A stretch of 64,000 nucleotides of DNA, taken from Clostridia bacterium. Its GTDB lineage: Bacteria > Bacillota > Clostridia > Lachnospirales > Lachnospiraceae. Every line of letters starts with the position of its first letter. The stretch's first letter is position 1. Shown piece by piece: positions 53,291-61,983 of the stretch. The notes beneath the pieces are model-generated. The model saw nothing but the letters and a program-made list of their open reading frames with translations, searched no databases and was not told the DNA's origin. A program made the position numbers and the translations under genes. The stretch spans positions 1 to 64,000 of the forward strand of contig CAJTIM010000014.1 of NCBI GenBank assembly GCA_910576325.1. The letters are read 5' to 3'.

Positions 53291-54778
53291 TTATATTGCA
53301 TACCCCATCACGGATTGGGCATTCATATTCTCACCTGTCAATTCCGCTGCCAGCTTTCCTTTGTTGATAACAAGAACCCGATCACACATTTCCAGAACCT
53401 CCGGCAGCTCCGAAGAAATCAGAATCACACTTTTTCCTTCTTGGACGAGCTCATTGATGAGTACATAAATCTCATATTTCGCTCCAACATCAATTCCTCT
53501 TGTAGGCTCATCAAAAATAAATATTTTTGCATCCGTATTCAGCCATTTTGCAACCACGATTTTCTGCTGGTTTCCTCCGCTCAAATTCATTGCATACTGT
53601 TCCCGGGAGGGTGTCTTTATCAGAATTTTATCAATCATTTCATCTGCGATTGCTTCATCCTTCTTTTCGTTTACCATACCTACGGACAGAATACGGCTCA
53701 TATTTGCCATGCTGATATTCCATTTAACCGGCGCCTTTAACACCAGTCCCTCCTGTTTCCTGTCCTCGCTTAAATAGGCAATTCCGGATCTCAATGCATC
53801 CTTGGGACTGCGAATCCGCGCCCGTTTTCCCTCTACGTAGATTTCCCCCATATCCGTATAATCCATTCCGATTACTGCCCTTGCAATTTCCGTTCTTCCT
53901 GCCCCCACCAGACCGGCAAAGCCCAACACCTCTCCTTCCCGAAGAGAAAAAGAAATATCGGAAATCACCCCATGTCTTGAAAGTCCTTCTACCCTTAATA
54001 TCTCTTTATCCCCCGGCTTTGAACTCCTTGCAGGAAATTTATCCGAGATCTCCCTGCCTATCATTTTGGAAATCATATCATCCTTTGTAAAATCTGAAAC
54101 GGCTCCGGTATCTATGATTTTTCCGTCCCGCAGGATTGTGACCCATTCACACAGTTCCGCTATTTCCTCCAGCTTATGAGAGATATAAATGACGGAAATT
54201 CCCTGTTCCTTTAAGCTCCGAATCACCTCGAACAGCTTCTCACATTCCCGGTTTGTCAATGTGGCGGAGGGCTCGTCCATTAAAATAAGCTTTGTATTGG
54301 AATAAGAAATTGCCTTTGCTATCTCAACCATCTGTTTCTGCGCCACACTTAATTTTTCTACAGCGGTCCGCGTATCAATCGGATACCCTATCCGCTCCAT
54401 AAGGGCGCCTGCTCTTTGATATACCTGCTTCCAATCAATCAGTTTTTTCCCCTCACGCCGCAGGCGCCCCATAAAAATATTCTCCGCAACGGATAAGTGA
54501 GGCACCAGGTTTAATTCCTGAAATATAATGCTGATACCGAATCTTCTTGCATCATCCGGGCAGCGGATTTCCGCTTCCTTTCCATCTATATAAATGCTTC
54601 CCGCATCCTTTTTGTAATTTCCGTTCAGTATTTTCATTAACGTGGATTTTCCCGCTCCGTTTTCTCCCACTAAGGCATGGATTTCTCCTTTCCTTATCCT
54701 GAGTGATACCTGATCCAATGCCCTTACTCCCGGAAAAATTTTTGACACATCCCTTACCTCTAATATAAAGTCTCCCAT
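53291..54778 (-). CDS. Sugar-type ABC importer ATP-binding protein (RbsA class)
   Basis: A 495-residue tandem ATPase. The first half has Walker A GENGAGKSTLMKIL, signature LSVAQKQMVEIAKA and Walker B LILMDEPSATLT. The second half has the degenerate Walker A GLVGAGRTE and signature LSGGNQQKIVVAKWL with FDEPTRGIDVGAK. This is the usual RbsA/MglA layout. It drives the two permeases that follow. Confidence 0.95.
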   Translation of the reverse strand: MGDFILEVRDVSKIFPGVRALDQVSLRIRKGEIHALVGENGAGKSTLMKILNGNYKKDAGSIYIDGKEAEIRCPDDARRFGISIIFQELNLVPHLSVAENIFMGRLRREGKKLIDWKQVYQRAGALMERIGYPIDTRTAVEKLSVAQKQMVEIAKAISYSNTKLILMDEPSATLTNRECEKLFEVIRSLKEQGISVIYISHKLEEIAELCEWVTILRDGKIIDTGAVSDFTKDDMISKMIGREISDKFPARSSKPGDKEILRVEGLSRHGVISDISFSLREGEVLGFAGLVGAGRTEIARAVIGMDYTDMGEIYVEGKRARIRSPKDALRSGIAYLSEDRKQEGLVLKAPVKWNISMANMSRILSVGMVNEKKDEAIADEMIDKILIKTPSREQYAMNLSGGNQQKIVVAKWLNTDAKIFIFDEPTRGIDVGAKYEIYVLINELVQEGKSVILISSELPEVLEMCDRVLVINKGKLAAELTGENMNAQSVMGYAI

Positions 54779-54846
54779 ATACGCCTCCGTACCTTTAGAA
54801 GAAGGAGAGGATGAACCTTCATCCCCTCCCCTGTCTCCCCTGCATT

Positions 54847-55855
54847 TTAATAATCTGCCAAATCGAAAGAAGCATTTTCCTTTGTTATATAAGTGGGCTC
54901 CACAGGATAAATCTGCTCCTGACTTTCGCCAGACAGCAACTGATTCATCATTTCAACGGCCGGCGCCGAAAACCCCTTTGGAGGACACCCGATGCAGGCA
55001 TACATCTCTCCGTCCATAACCATCTGAACCGTCTGCGAGGATGCGTCTATGGTTACAACTTTGATATCCTTTCCCGAGTTTTGTACCGCTTCCAGCACTC
55101 CCCAGGCCATTTCCTCGCCCATGCAGTAGAAGGCGCCAATATCCGGATTCCCCGTAATCAATATCCTCAGCCGCATTCATGGCAACCGCCCGATCCCAGT
55201 CGCAGTTTATCTCATTTACAACCTCAATATCGCTGTAATTTTCTTCTATCCGTGTGCGGAAGCCCGCGGAACGCTGGGTTGTATTGTCCGCTCCTGCAAG
55301 CCCTGCAATGATACCGACCTTTCCCTTTTTGCCAAGAGCCTCCGCTACCGCATCCGCACAGTTTGCACCGGCCGTCTTATGGTCGTAATCTGCAAAGAAA
55401 CAGTTTTCATAGGAGCTTAAAGCCTCCTTCATATCTGTCATCGTAAATACATAAATTCCTGCTTCCGCCGCCTTTTTCAAAATCGGAGCAATCGCCTGAC
55501 TGTCTACGGTCTGGATGTAAAGTCCTGTCACCTCCTGGCTGATACAGCTTTGTACCAAATCCGTCTGCTTCTGAATATCGTTTTCGGAGTTCATGACAAT
55601 ATGTTCATAACCATATTTTGCACAGGCTTCTTCCCCGCCTTCCGCAAGCTTCATTGCCCAGTCGTTATTTGTTACCATTATGGTTGCAAACTTCACATCT
55701 CCGGCCGAAGCTCCGGTTTCATCCTCTGTCTCTGTGTTTTCCCGGGGCTCCTGGACCTCCGGTGTCTGAGGCGCTTCTGCCGCTTCTTTAGAACCGCATG
55801 CGGTTAACTGAACCGTTAATGCCAGGATACACATCAATGCCGCTATCTTTTTCAT
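54847..55855 (-). pseudogene. Sugar-binding lipoprotein of the ABC importer, frameshifted
   Basis: A periplasmic-binding-protein-like gene broken by a frameshift. From 55855 the frame encodes a lipoprotein signal (LTAC), an Asp/Glu linker and the first lobe plus hinge (DRAVAMNAAEDI). Near 55165 it leaves the family, and the correct continuation (ITGNPDIGAFYCMGEEMAWG ... SFDLADY) lies in another frame ending at 54847. A one-base change in the stretch GAGGATATTGATTACGG explains it. All other operon genes are intact, so this is either a recent mutation or a sequencing error. If real, the importer lacks its own binding protein. Confidence 0.88.
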
Positions 55856-55940
55856 TCTTAATTTCCTCCTTAAAATTGTTATAAAGTGGGTACAGTTTCA
55901 AATAGCTAATTTCACCTCCATTGTTATGAAAACTGCAAGT

Positions 55941-57344
55941 TTATGATTTTCTTAAATACAGAGCCTTGCCTCTGGCCAGCAGGTAAGGTCTCAAATATCC
56001 ACATAGGCCGGAAAGCGGAAGAACCTCTTCCGAAATCGGAATTCCCAGTATCTCTGTCATATAATTTCTTCTTTTTTGTATACGCTCCCAAAGCCCGGGG
56101 TATTGTTCCCGTATCTGTGTCCTCAGTTCCTGATCTGCCAGCAGAATTCCATCCTCTCCGTTGATTCCAGGGTATCCCGGAACCGAGAAAATAATATCCA
56201 TCTGAAGCATCATCCCGCTTTTTAACACGGCTGCGGAATTTGGATAAAAGGGTGAGGAAATCCATTCCTCCGTTGCTGTCAAATGTCCCGGATTTAAGTA
56301 CCATCCGTAGATCTGCTTTGGAGCGCTCTTTTCGATTGCCTGATAAATTTCCCCTCCTAAAGCTCCTATGCGTACCGCGGAATACCATGCCGCAACCGCT
56401 GAAAAGTATGGCTTTGCCACTCTCTCCAGATATTGTTCCTGCGCTGCGGGCAATTCATTTTTACCGCCTGCCACAACTCCTGCCCGGCAGGTCAGGCCGC
56501 CTCGAAGCCCCATTGTGGCGGAAAACGCCTCTCCTCTTTCCACGCGTTTATTCCTTGGTGCAATCACCCCGTTCGTAAACCGTTTTCCCGAAGCACAGAT
56601 GGTCTGTACCGAAAGCGGCTGTCCGTCCGCATTTAAATAACGGGCCAATTCCATTTCTGTCTTTCCCGGCTCCAAATGATCCAGTACTCTTTTTATGCAG
56701 GCTGCCGCCTGAGATGCGCCGTACTCGTAAAAAGCCGCTTCATTTGCGTTGACACATATACGAACTCCGTTATCCGGATGAATAAATAAGGCGGTTTTAT
56801 TCCGCAGTTTCCCGGCTTCGCCAATGACCCTTTTTAAAGCATCAACCAGAAATCCGGGAATATCAAACAGTTTTTCGTTATCCTCCAAAGAGGAGTTAAA
56901 CATTTTCCACCCTGCCGTTCCCCCCTTCATTCCTTCAGAAATACCTGCTTTTTGAATGAGCTGTTCCAGAGTGCTTTCCGTGTCCATTGGCTGATTGGGC
57001 AGCGAAAAATGAGGCACATGAATGGCTTCTGCCGAAATTCTTGCATACTGCGCCATTTTCAGATTTTCATTTCCCAGTAAAAAATAAGCCTGTCCATTTC
57101 CATGCAGAACCAGCACCGCCTCTTCAAAGCGAGGCTCAAAGCCTGTTAAATACCCAAAATTTCCTCCATGCTCCCTGTCGGCATAGATAAACAGGAAATC
57201 CAGATTATCTCCGCGCATTGCTCTTAATACCTTATCCAGACGTTCTTTCATAGTCCGTTCATTTAAGTCCGCCGGATACTCTGCTGCTTCTGTCTCCGGT
57301 TCCGGAATTTCTCCATAGAATACCTGACTCGCCTCTAACCGCAT
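55941..57344 (-). CDS. M24-fold (aminopeptidase P-like) protein with an altered metal site
   Basis: A 467-residue protein with the creatinase/prolidase N-domain (LDFLFIYADREHGGNFGYLTGFEPRFEEAVLVL) and a pita-bread C-domain. The usual paired Asp ligands before the DxxRT segment are not seen; the place reads FSATMGLRGGLTCRAG. A later His (NPGHLTATEE) and a MDIIFSVPGYPGINGEDG segment remain. It may be a changed or non-metal member. The first 86 bp overlap the end of the ROK gene; GGAG 7 nt upstream supports this start. It is in the operon with the M81 peptidase, so both may process the same imported compound. Confidence 0.75.
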   Translation of the reverse strand: MRLEASQVFYGEIPEPETEAAEYPADLNERTMKERLDKVLRAMRGDNLDFLFIYADREHGGNFGYLTGFEPRFEEAVLVLHGNGQAYFLLGNENLKMAQYARISAEAIHVPHFSLPNQPMDTESTLEQLIQKAGISEGMKGGTAGWKMFNSSLEDNEKLFDIPGFLVDALKRVIGEAGKLRNKTALFIHPDNGVRICVNANEAAFYEYGASQAAACIKRVLDHLEPGKTEMELARYLNADGQPLSVQTICASGKRFTNGVIAPRNKRVERGEAFSATMGLRGGLTCRAGVVAGGKNELPAAQEQYLERVAKPYFSAVAAWYSAVRIGALGGEIYQAIEKSAPKQIYGWYLNPGHLTATEEWISSPFYPNSAAVLKSGMMLQMDIIFSVPGYPGINGEDGILLADQELRTQIREQYPGLWERIQKRRNYMTEILGIPISEEVLPLSGLCGYLRPYLLARGKALYLRKS

Positions 57345-58317
57345 TTTCTTTCTCCATTCTTTCTTTTTCCTGCGTTATTATCATCTTTGCCGCTCCGTAT
57401 ATTCCCGCGTCGTTTCCCAATTGTGCGGGGATAATCGGTGTTTTGCGCTTTGTTAAGGATAAATTATTTTCATAATGTCTCTGAATCATATCTGTCAAAA
57501 AGCTTCCTGCCTGTGAAACACCGCCGCCTATTACAAATACCTGCGGATCTAAGATGCATCCCGCCTCGGCCAGACATTTTCCCAAAAAGCTCATGCAATA
57601 ATCCAGCGACAAATATGCCAGCGCATCACCCGTCTTAGCCGCATGGACTATCATCTTTGCATCCAGCCGCGGTTTGTCTCGCAATACGGAAGGCGCGGAG
57701 GTAAATCTCAAAATCCGCTCTGTCATGCGGACGATGCCGGTTGCGGATGCTATCTGATCCAGGCATCCCCGCTTGCCGCAATTGCAGAGCTCTTTCTCGT
57801 CCGGCTTGACGACTACATGCCCCAGCTCTCCGGCCAGCCCCCTGCTTCCATATACAATCTGACGCTCCTGTACAACGCCTCCACCCACCCCGGTTCCAAG
57901 GGTTACTATCAGTATACTATCAAATCCCCTTCCGGATCCCTGCCACATTTCTCCAAGTGCGGCCACATTGGCATCATTCCCTACTGCAATCGGCATTTTG
58001 CCCAGCATTGCTTCTAAGATCTCCTGCGGATTGATATTTTGAAAATTCAGATTCACACAGTTCTCCACATAGCCGTCTTTTAAAACCGGCCCCGGTATTC
58101 CAATGCCTGCTCCTATAACAAAGCCTTTCTTTTTTGTAAATTCTTTTTGTATTCTTCCGATTTCTTCCGCAATATCCTTTAGGATCCGCAGCTCACCCCT
58201 GCTTTTGCCCGTTGGTTTTGATATTTTTTTCAGGAGCTTTCCCTCTTCTGTTATAAGACCATATTTGATACTTGTACCGCCCAGATCAACTCCAATTGCC
58301 GCCCTCACATTTACCAT
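57259..58317 (-). CDS. ROK family sugar kinase
   Basis: A 352-residue kinase-type ROK protein without a DNA-binding domain. It has the phosphate loop GVDLGGTSIKYGLI, the catalytic region VGNDANVAALGEMW, GTGVGGGVV and the zinc box CNCGKRGC. It probably phosphorylates the sugar brought in by the ABC importer. The C-terminal 30 residues (EKENAVRGESGILWRNSG) are extra and overlap the next gene. It is the first gene after a strong promoter. Confidence 0.88.
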   Translation of the reverse strand: MVNVRAAIGVDLGGTSIKYGLITEEGKLLKKISKPTGKSRGELRILKDIAEEIGRIQKEFTKKKGFVIGAGIGIPGPVLKDGYVENCVNLNFQNINPQEILEAMLGKMPIAVGNDANVAALGEMWQGSGRGFDSILIVTLGTGVGGGVVQERQIVYGSRGLAGELGHVVVKPDEKELCNCGKRGCLDQIASATGIVRMTERILRFTSAPSVLRDKPRLDAKMIVHAAKTGDALAYLSLDYCMSFLGKCLAEAGCILDPQVFVIGGGVSQAGSFLTDMIQRHYENNLSLTKRKTPIIPAQLGNDAGIYGAAKMIITQEKERMEKENAVRGESGILWRNSGTGDRSSRVSGGLK

Positions 58318-58359
58318 TCCTCATTTTATTGTTCTATTAATTTCTCCTCTGATGTTATT

Positions 58360-58387
58360 ATTATATCATAGGAAAATGGAATGTCAA
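58360..58387 (-). promoter_or_regulatory. Strong promoter of the ROK-M24-ABC-M81 operon
   Basis: Minus strand TTGACA, 16-bp spacer, TATAAT. It lies about 45 bp before the ROK kinase start. Confidence 0.85.
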
Positions 58388-58498
58388 TTATATATATTTA
58401 CTAATTTTCGCGGGTGATTTTTTTGCACTTTGACAATAAACCGGATTTTTTCAGAATATTTAAGATTATATTCGCTTCTTTCTATTTTAAAGCATAAA

Positions 58499-58527
58499 AT
58501 TCCCCGACAAATATCTCTGCCGGGGTT
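58499..58527 (-). terminator. Terminator of tRNA-Gln
   Basis: Minus strand CCCCGGCA ... TGTCGGGG followed by AATTTTATG just after the tRNA. Confidence 0.65.
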
Positions 58528-58534
58528 TTGAAAG

Positions 58535-58606
58535 CAGGGCTACAAGGATTCGAACCTTGAAATGACGGAGTCAGAGTCCGTTGCCTTACCGTTTGGCGAT
58601 AGCCCT
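58535..58606 (-). tRNA. tRNA-Gln (anticodon CTG)
   Basis: A 72-nt cloverleaf. The acceptor arms AGGGCTA/TAGCCCT pair with discriminator G; no CCA is encoded. The anticodon stem ACGGA/TCCGT holds loop CTCTGAC, giving CTG, which reads CAG (Gln). The T arm CAAGG-TTCGAAT-CCTTG is intact. A promoter lies upstream. Confidence 0.96.
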
Positions 58607-58625
58607 TTGTTTTTCAGCGAATATT

Positions 58626-58654
58626 ACTATAACATAACTTTTTCTAAAAAGCAA
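58626..58654 (-). promoter_or_regulatory. Promoter of tRNA-Gln
   Basis: Minus strand TTGCTT, 17-bp spacer, TATAGT, 20 bp before the tRNA 5' end. Confidence 0.7.
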
Positions 58655-58755
58655 GTACTTTTTGATAAATTTTCGCAATTTTTTCGCCTTTTTAGAAATA
58701 GCACTTTTCTCATCTCTAACTGCCCCTCACTCCGCAGCTAACCGTAATGTGCTTT

Positions 58756-59934
58756 TCAGCCTTGGGCCACATACCCTTTCTCCATCGTCATCACACACTG
58801 ATATCTGGTATCGAGAAGGCTCACCCGTTCCGAGATATCCTCCTTTAGCTGCTTAAGCTCCGCCCCCTGATAAGCGAAGGGAACTACCACATCAAAAATC
58901 AGATTGATCTGCTGCTCACCGTCCACCAGCCGAAAATCATGCAGGGTCAGCCGGTCGTCAATCTCTTTTAATACATCCGTTACTTTCATGCGCACATTCG
59001 TCACCCGGTCGTCCCTTACCTCAACCGGGTCCATATGAATCACCAGGAAAATCCCCAGCTTTTTTGCCGCCTCCCGCTCGATTTTATCAATAATCTCATG
59101 AGAAATCTCTATACTTACATCATTGGGCACCTCCGCATGAATAGAAGCCAGACTTCTAGTAGGCCCATAATTGTGAACAATCAAATCATGGCTGCCCAGA
59201 ATCCCCTCATAGCTCTCCACAAAATCCGTAATCTGCCGGTAAAGCTCCGGGTCCACAGCCTTACCTATCAATGGCTCCAATGTATCCCTGGCAATTCCCA
59301 CACCGGCCCACATAACCACAAGGGCCACCGCCACGCCCACAAAGCCGTCAATATTGATTCCCGTAAAACGGCAGAACAAAAGCGACAGCACCGTAGCGGA
59401 GGTCGTTACCACATCTCCCATAGCGTCCGTGGCCGTAGCCATCATCACACTGGAATGAATCCGTTTTCCAAGCTTCCGGTTAAAATACGCCATCCAAAGC
59501 TTTACCCCGATGGAGGCCAGCAGGACCATGACGGAAATCGCACTGAAGGCCAGCTCTTCCGGCTCCCTTATCTTCCCGACGGCAGTTTTCAGAAAGCTTA
59601 GCCCCACCTCTATTACAAGAAATGAAACTATCAGCGCCGCAATGTATTCAATCCTTCCGTGACCAAAGGGGTGATCCTGATCCGCAGGCTTACTGGCCAT
59701 CTTGACACCCACGAAGCCGATTACGGAGGAGGCCGCGTCCGAAAGGTTGTTGAACGCATCTGCCAGTACGGATACGCTGTGCAAAACCAATCCTACGGTA
59801 AATTTTCCCGCAAACAGCAGGATATTGCAGAAGATGCCTACCATGCTTGCCATAACACCGTAGCTGGTGCGCACTTTGGCATTTTCCGTATTTTCGTAAT
59901 CTTTTACAAATTTATGTACTAAAAAATCAACCAT
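58756..59934 (-). CDS. Cation diffusion facilitator transporter
   Basis: A 392-residue CDF protein with six membrane helices and a cytosolic C-terminal domain. The metal-binding helix shows HSVSVLADAFNNLSDA, and the fifth helix region has HSSVMMATATDAMGD; these supply the H/D and D/D sites of zinc/iron/manganese members. The C-terminal domain extends further than usual (about 110 residues after residue 280). It exports divalent metal against a proton gradient. The metal cannot be fixed from these residues. Confidence 0.92.
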   Translation of the reverse strand: MVDFLVHKFVKDYENTENAKVRTSYGVMASMVGIFCNILLFAGKFTVGLVLHSVSVLADAFNNLSDAASSVIGFVGVKMASKPADQDHPFGHGRIEYIAALIVSFLVIEVGLSFLKTAVGKIREPEELAFSAISVMVLLASIGVKLWMAYFNRKLGKRIHSSVMMATATDAMGDVVTTSATVLSLLFCRFTGINIDGFVGVAVALVVMWAGVGIARDTLEPLIGKAVDPELYRQITDFVESYEGILGSHDLIVHNYGPTRSLASIHAEVPNDVSIEISHEIIDKIEREAAKKLGIFLVIHMDPVEVRDDRVTNVRMKVTDVLKEIDDRLTLHDFRLVDGEQQINLIFDVVVPFAYQGAELKQLKEDISERVSLLDTRYQCVMTMEKGYVAQG

Positions 59935-59999
59935 TGCTTTCTTCCTCTTTTCACATTCCCACTATTGTAATATATTTTCTTGAAAAATGGAAGAGTGAC

Positions 60000-60028
60000 T
60001 TGTTATTTTCCCATGAATGTGCTATTGT
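60000..60028 (+). promoter_or_regulatory. Promoter of pncB
   Basis: Plus strand TTGTTA, 17-bp spacer, TATTGT. A leader of about 130 nt follows before the start at 60168. Confidence 0.55.
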
Positions 60029-60167
60029 TAAACTATTCACAGACATTGCCCGGCATGTGACAAGACAGCTTGCGTCCGCCTGGTTTGTTGCCTGCTGAAA
60101 TCAAATTCACGCAATGAGTTGACAGGATATCAGGCTTGCTGCGCAGGAACAAGGAGTGGAAAATATT

Positions 60168-61622
60168 ATGAGTACAATGAAACTGACGCTGCTTACGGAT
60201 CTTTATGAGCTGACAATGATGCAGGGCTATTTTAAAAATCAGTCCAATGAAACGGTTGTGTTTGACGCTTTTTACCGGAAGAATCCCTCCGGTAACGGAT
60301 TTGCAATTGCAGCCGGTCTGGAACAGGTAATTGATTATATTAAAAATCTCACCTTTGATGAAAAGGATATTGAATATCTGAGAAGCCTTAAGCTTTTTGA
60401 AGAGGATTTTCTTGAATATCTGAGTAAATTCCGATTCTCGGGAGATATTTATGCGATTCCGGAGGGAACGGTTGTGTTTCCAAGAGAACCGCTTGTGAAG
60501 GTGATTGCGCCGATTATGGAGGCTCAGTTGGTGGAAACGGCTATTTTGACGATTGTCAATCATCAGAGTCTGATTGCTACCAAAACCGTGCGTGTGGTTC
60601 ATGCGGCGAAAGGGGACGGCATTATGGAGTTCGGTCTTCGCCGGGCGCAGGGACCTGACGCCGGAATTTATGGGGCCAGGGCCGCGATGATCGGCGGATG
60701 TATCGGGACTTCGAATGTATTGGCCGGGCAGCTTTTTGATGTTCCGGTGAAAGGGACCCATGCACATAGCTGGATTATGAGTTTTCCGGATGAGTATACG
60801 GCTTTTAAGAAGTATTCGGAGCTTTATCCGGATGCGTGTATTTTGCTTGCGGATACGTATGATACGTTAAAATCGGGGGTTCCCAATGCTATTCGGGTGT
60901 TTACGGAAATGCGTGAGGCGGGGATTCCTCTGACCTTTTATGGGATTCGGCTGGACAGCGGGGATTTGGCTTATATGTCGAAGAAGGCCCGGAAAATGCT
61001 GGATGAGGCCGGGTTCCCGGATGCGGTGATTTCAGCTTCCAGTGATCTGGATGAGTATTTGATTACAAGTCTTAAAGGGCAGAATGCGGCTATTACTTCC
61101 TGGGGCGTTGGTACGAATATGATTACTTCGGCCGATTGTCCGGCTTTCGGCGGAGTGTATAAGCTGGCGGCAGTGATGGATGAGGAAGGGGAGTTTATTC
61201 CTAAGATTAAGCTTTCGGAAAATTCGGAGAAGATTACAAATCCGGGGAATAAGACTGTTTTTCGGATTTATGATAAGGAGACGGGGAAGATTCGGGCGGA
61301 TTTGATTTCTCTTGCGGATGAGACGTTTGATATTTCGCAGGATCTTTTGATTTTTGATTCGGTGGAGACCTGGAAGAAGACGAAGCTTAAGGGGGGCACT
61401 TATAATATGCGGGAGCTTTTGGTTCCGGTGTTCTTGAAGGGTGAGTGTGTTTATAGTTCGCCGAGTGTGATGGAGATTCGGGATTATTGTGCGAGGGAGC
61501 AGGATACGCTTTGGGATGAGACGCGGAGATTGACGAATCCGCATGAGGTTTATGTGGATCTTTCGGATAAGTTGTTTCGGATTAAGGCGGGGTTGTTGGC
61601 TCAGATGAATCAGGAAGGGTAG
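60168..61622 (+). CDS. pncB: Nicotinate phosphoribosyltransferase
   Basis: A 484-residue enzyme that turns nicotinate into its mononucleotide in NAD salvage. It shows the N-terminal LLTDLYELTMMQGYF, the active-site FGLRRAQGPDAGIYGARAA, KGTHAHSWIMSF with the phosphorylated His region, and FYGIRLDSGDLAYMSKKAR. AAGGAG lies 11 nt before the ATG at 60168; a GTG 12 nt earlier is less likely. Toward its 3' end the plus strand becomes strongly G+T rich, approaching the palindromic element. Confidence 0.95.
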   Translation: MSTMKLTLLTDLYELTMMQGYFKNQSNETVVFDAFYRKNPSGNGFAIAAGLEQVIDYIKNLTFDEKDIEYLRSLKLFEEDFLEYLSKFRFSGDIYAIPEGTVVFPREPLVKVIAPIMEAQLVETAILTIVNHQSLIATKTVRVVHAAKGDGIMEFGLRRAQGPDAGIYGARAAMIGGCIGTSNVLAGQLFDVPVKGTHAHSWIMSFPDEYTAFKKYSELYPDACILLADTYDTLKSGVPNAIRVFTEMREAGIPLTFYGIRLDSGDLAYMSKKARKMLDEAGFPDAVISASSDLDEYLITSLKGQNAAITSWGVGTNMITSADCPAFGGVYKLAAVMDEEGEFIPKIKLSENSEKITNPGNKTVFRIYDKETGKIRADLISLADETFDISQDLLIFDSVETWKKTKLKGGTYNMRELLVPVFLKGECVYSSPSVMEIRDYCAREQDTLWDETRRLTNPHEVYVDLSDKLFRIKAGLLAQMNQEG

Positions 61623-61633
61623 TGGGGACGGAC

Positions 61634-61844
61634 GGGAGAGACGCAGGGAGAGGCCGCGGACTTTTCCATATCTGTGTTCGGACGGTTCGCGTACACCCTG
61701 TCTGTTCTGTGCGTACATTGCTTTTGTATGGTTTTGATAATCATTGAGTTTTGAAGCAATGTTCGTACAGCTCAGACAGGGTGTACGCGAACAGCCGGAC
61801 ACTTGATATCGGAAAAGCCCGCGGCCTCTCCCTGCGTCTCTCCC
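61634..61844. repeat. Large palindromic element, copy 2
   Basis: A 211-bp imperfect palindrome between convergent pncB and asnB. The outer 34 bp (61634-61667 and 61811-61844) match at 33 of 34 positions. The core parts (GGCCGC-GG, CTTTTCC, ATATC bulge, GTGTTCG left and CGGACACTTGATATC right) equal those of copy 1, while about half of the outermost 18 bp differ and the inner stem reads TACACCCTGTCTG in place of TACACGCCGTATG. Every difference is matched on the other arm. It contains no gene. Confidence 0.92.
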
Positions 61845-61983
61845 TGGCTTTTGAAGGGGGCGTTTTGGGGGCATTTTGGGGTGATGTGAGGGGGGGCTTT
61901 TGGGGGTAATTTTTTTGTGGTGTCTGTTAAAGGTTGTAATTAGTGTAAGTACTTAAAAACTATAATTAATATAAGTAATTGGT

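Noticed and set aside
55150..55180. Programmed frameshift in the binding-protein gene
   Set aside because: No slippery heptamer or following structure is visible at the break; mutation or base error is simpler.
61032..61874. Long antisense reading frame (280 codons) across pncB
   Set aside because: It is a by-product of the local G+T-rich strand and of pncB codon use. It is full of Arg, Pro and Lys, has no ribosome site and runs through the palindromic element.
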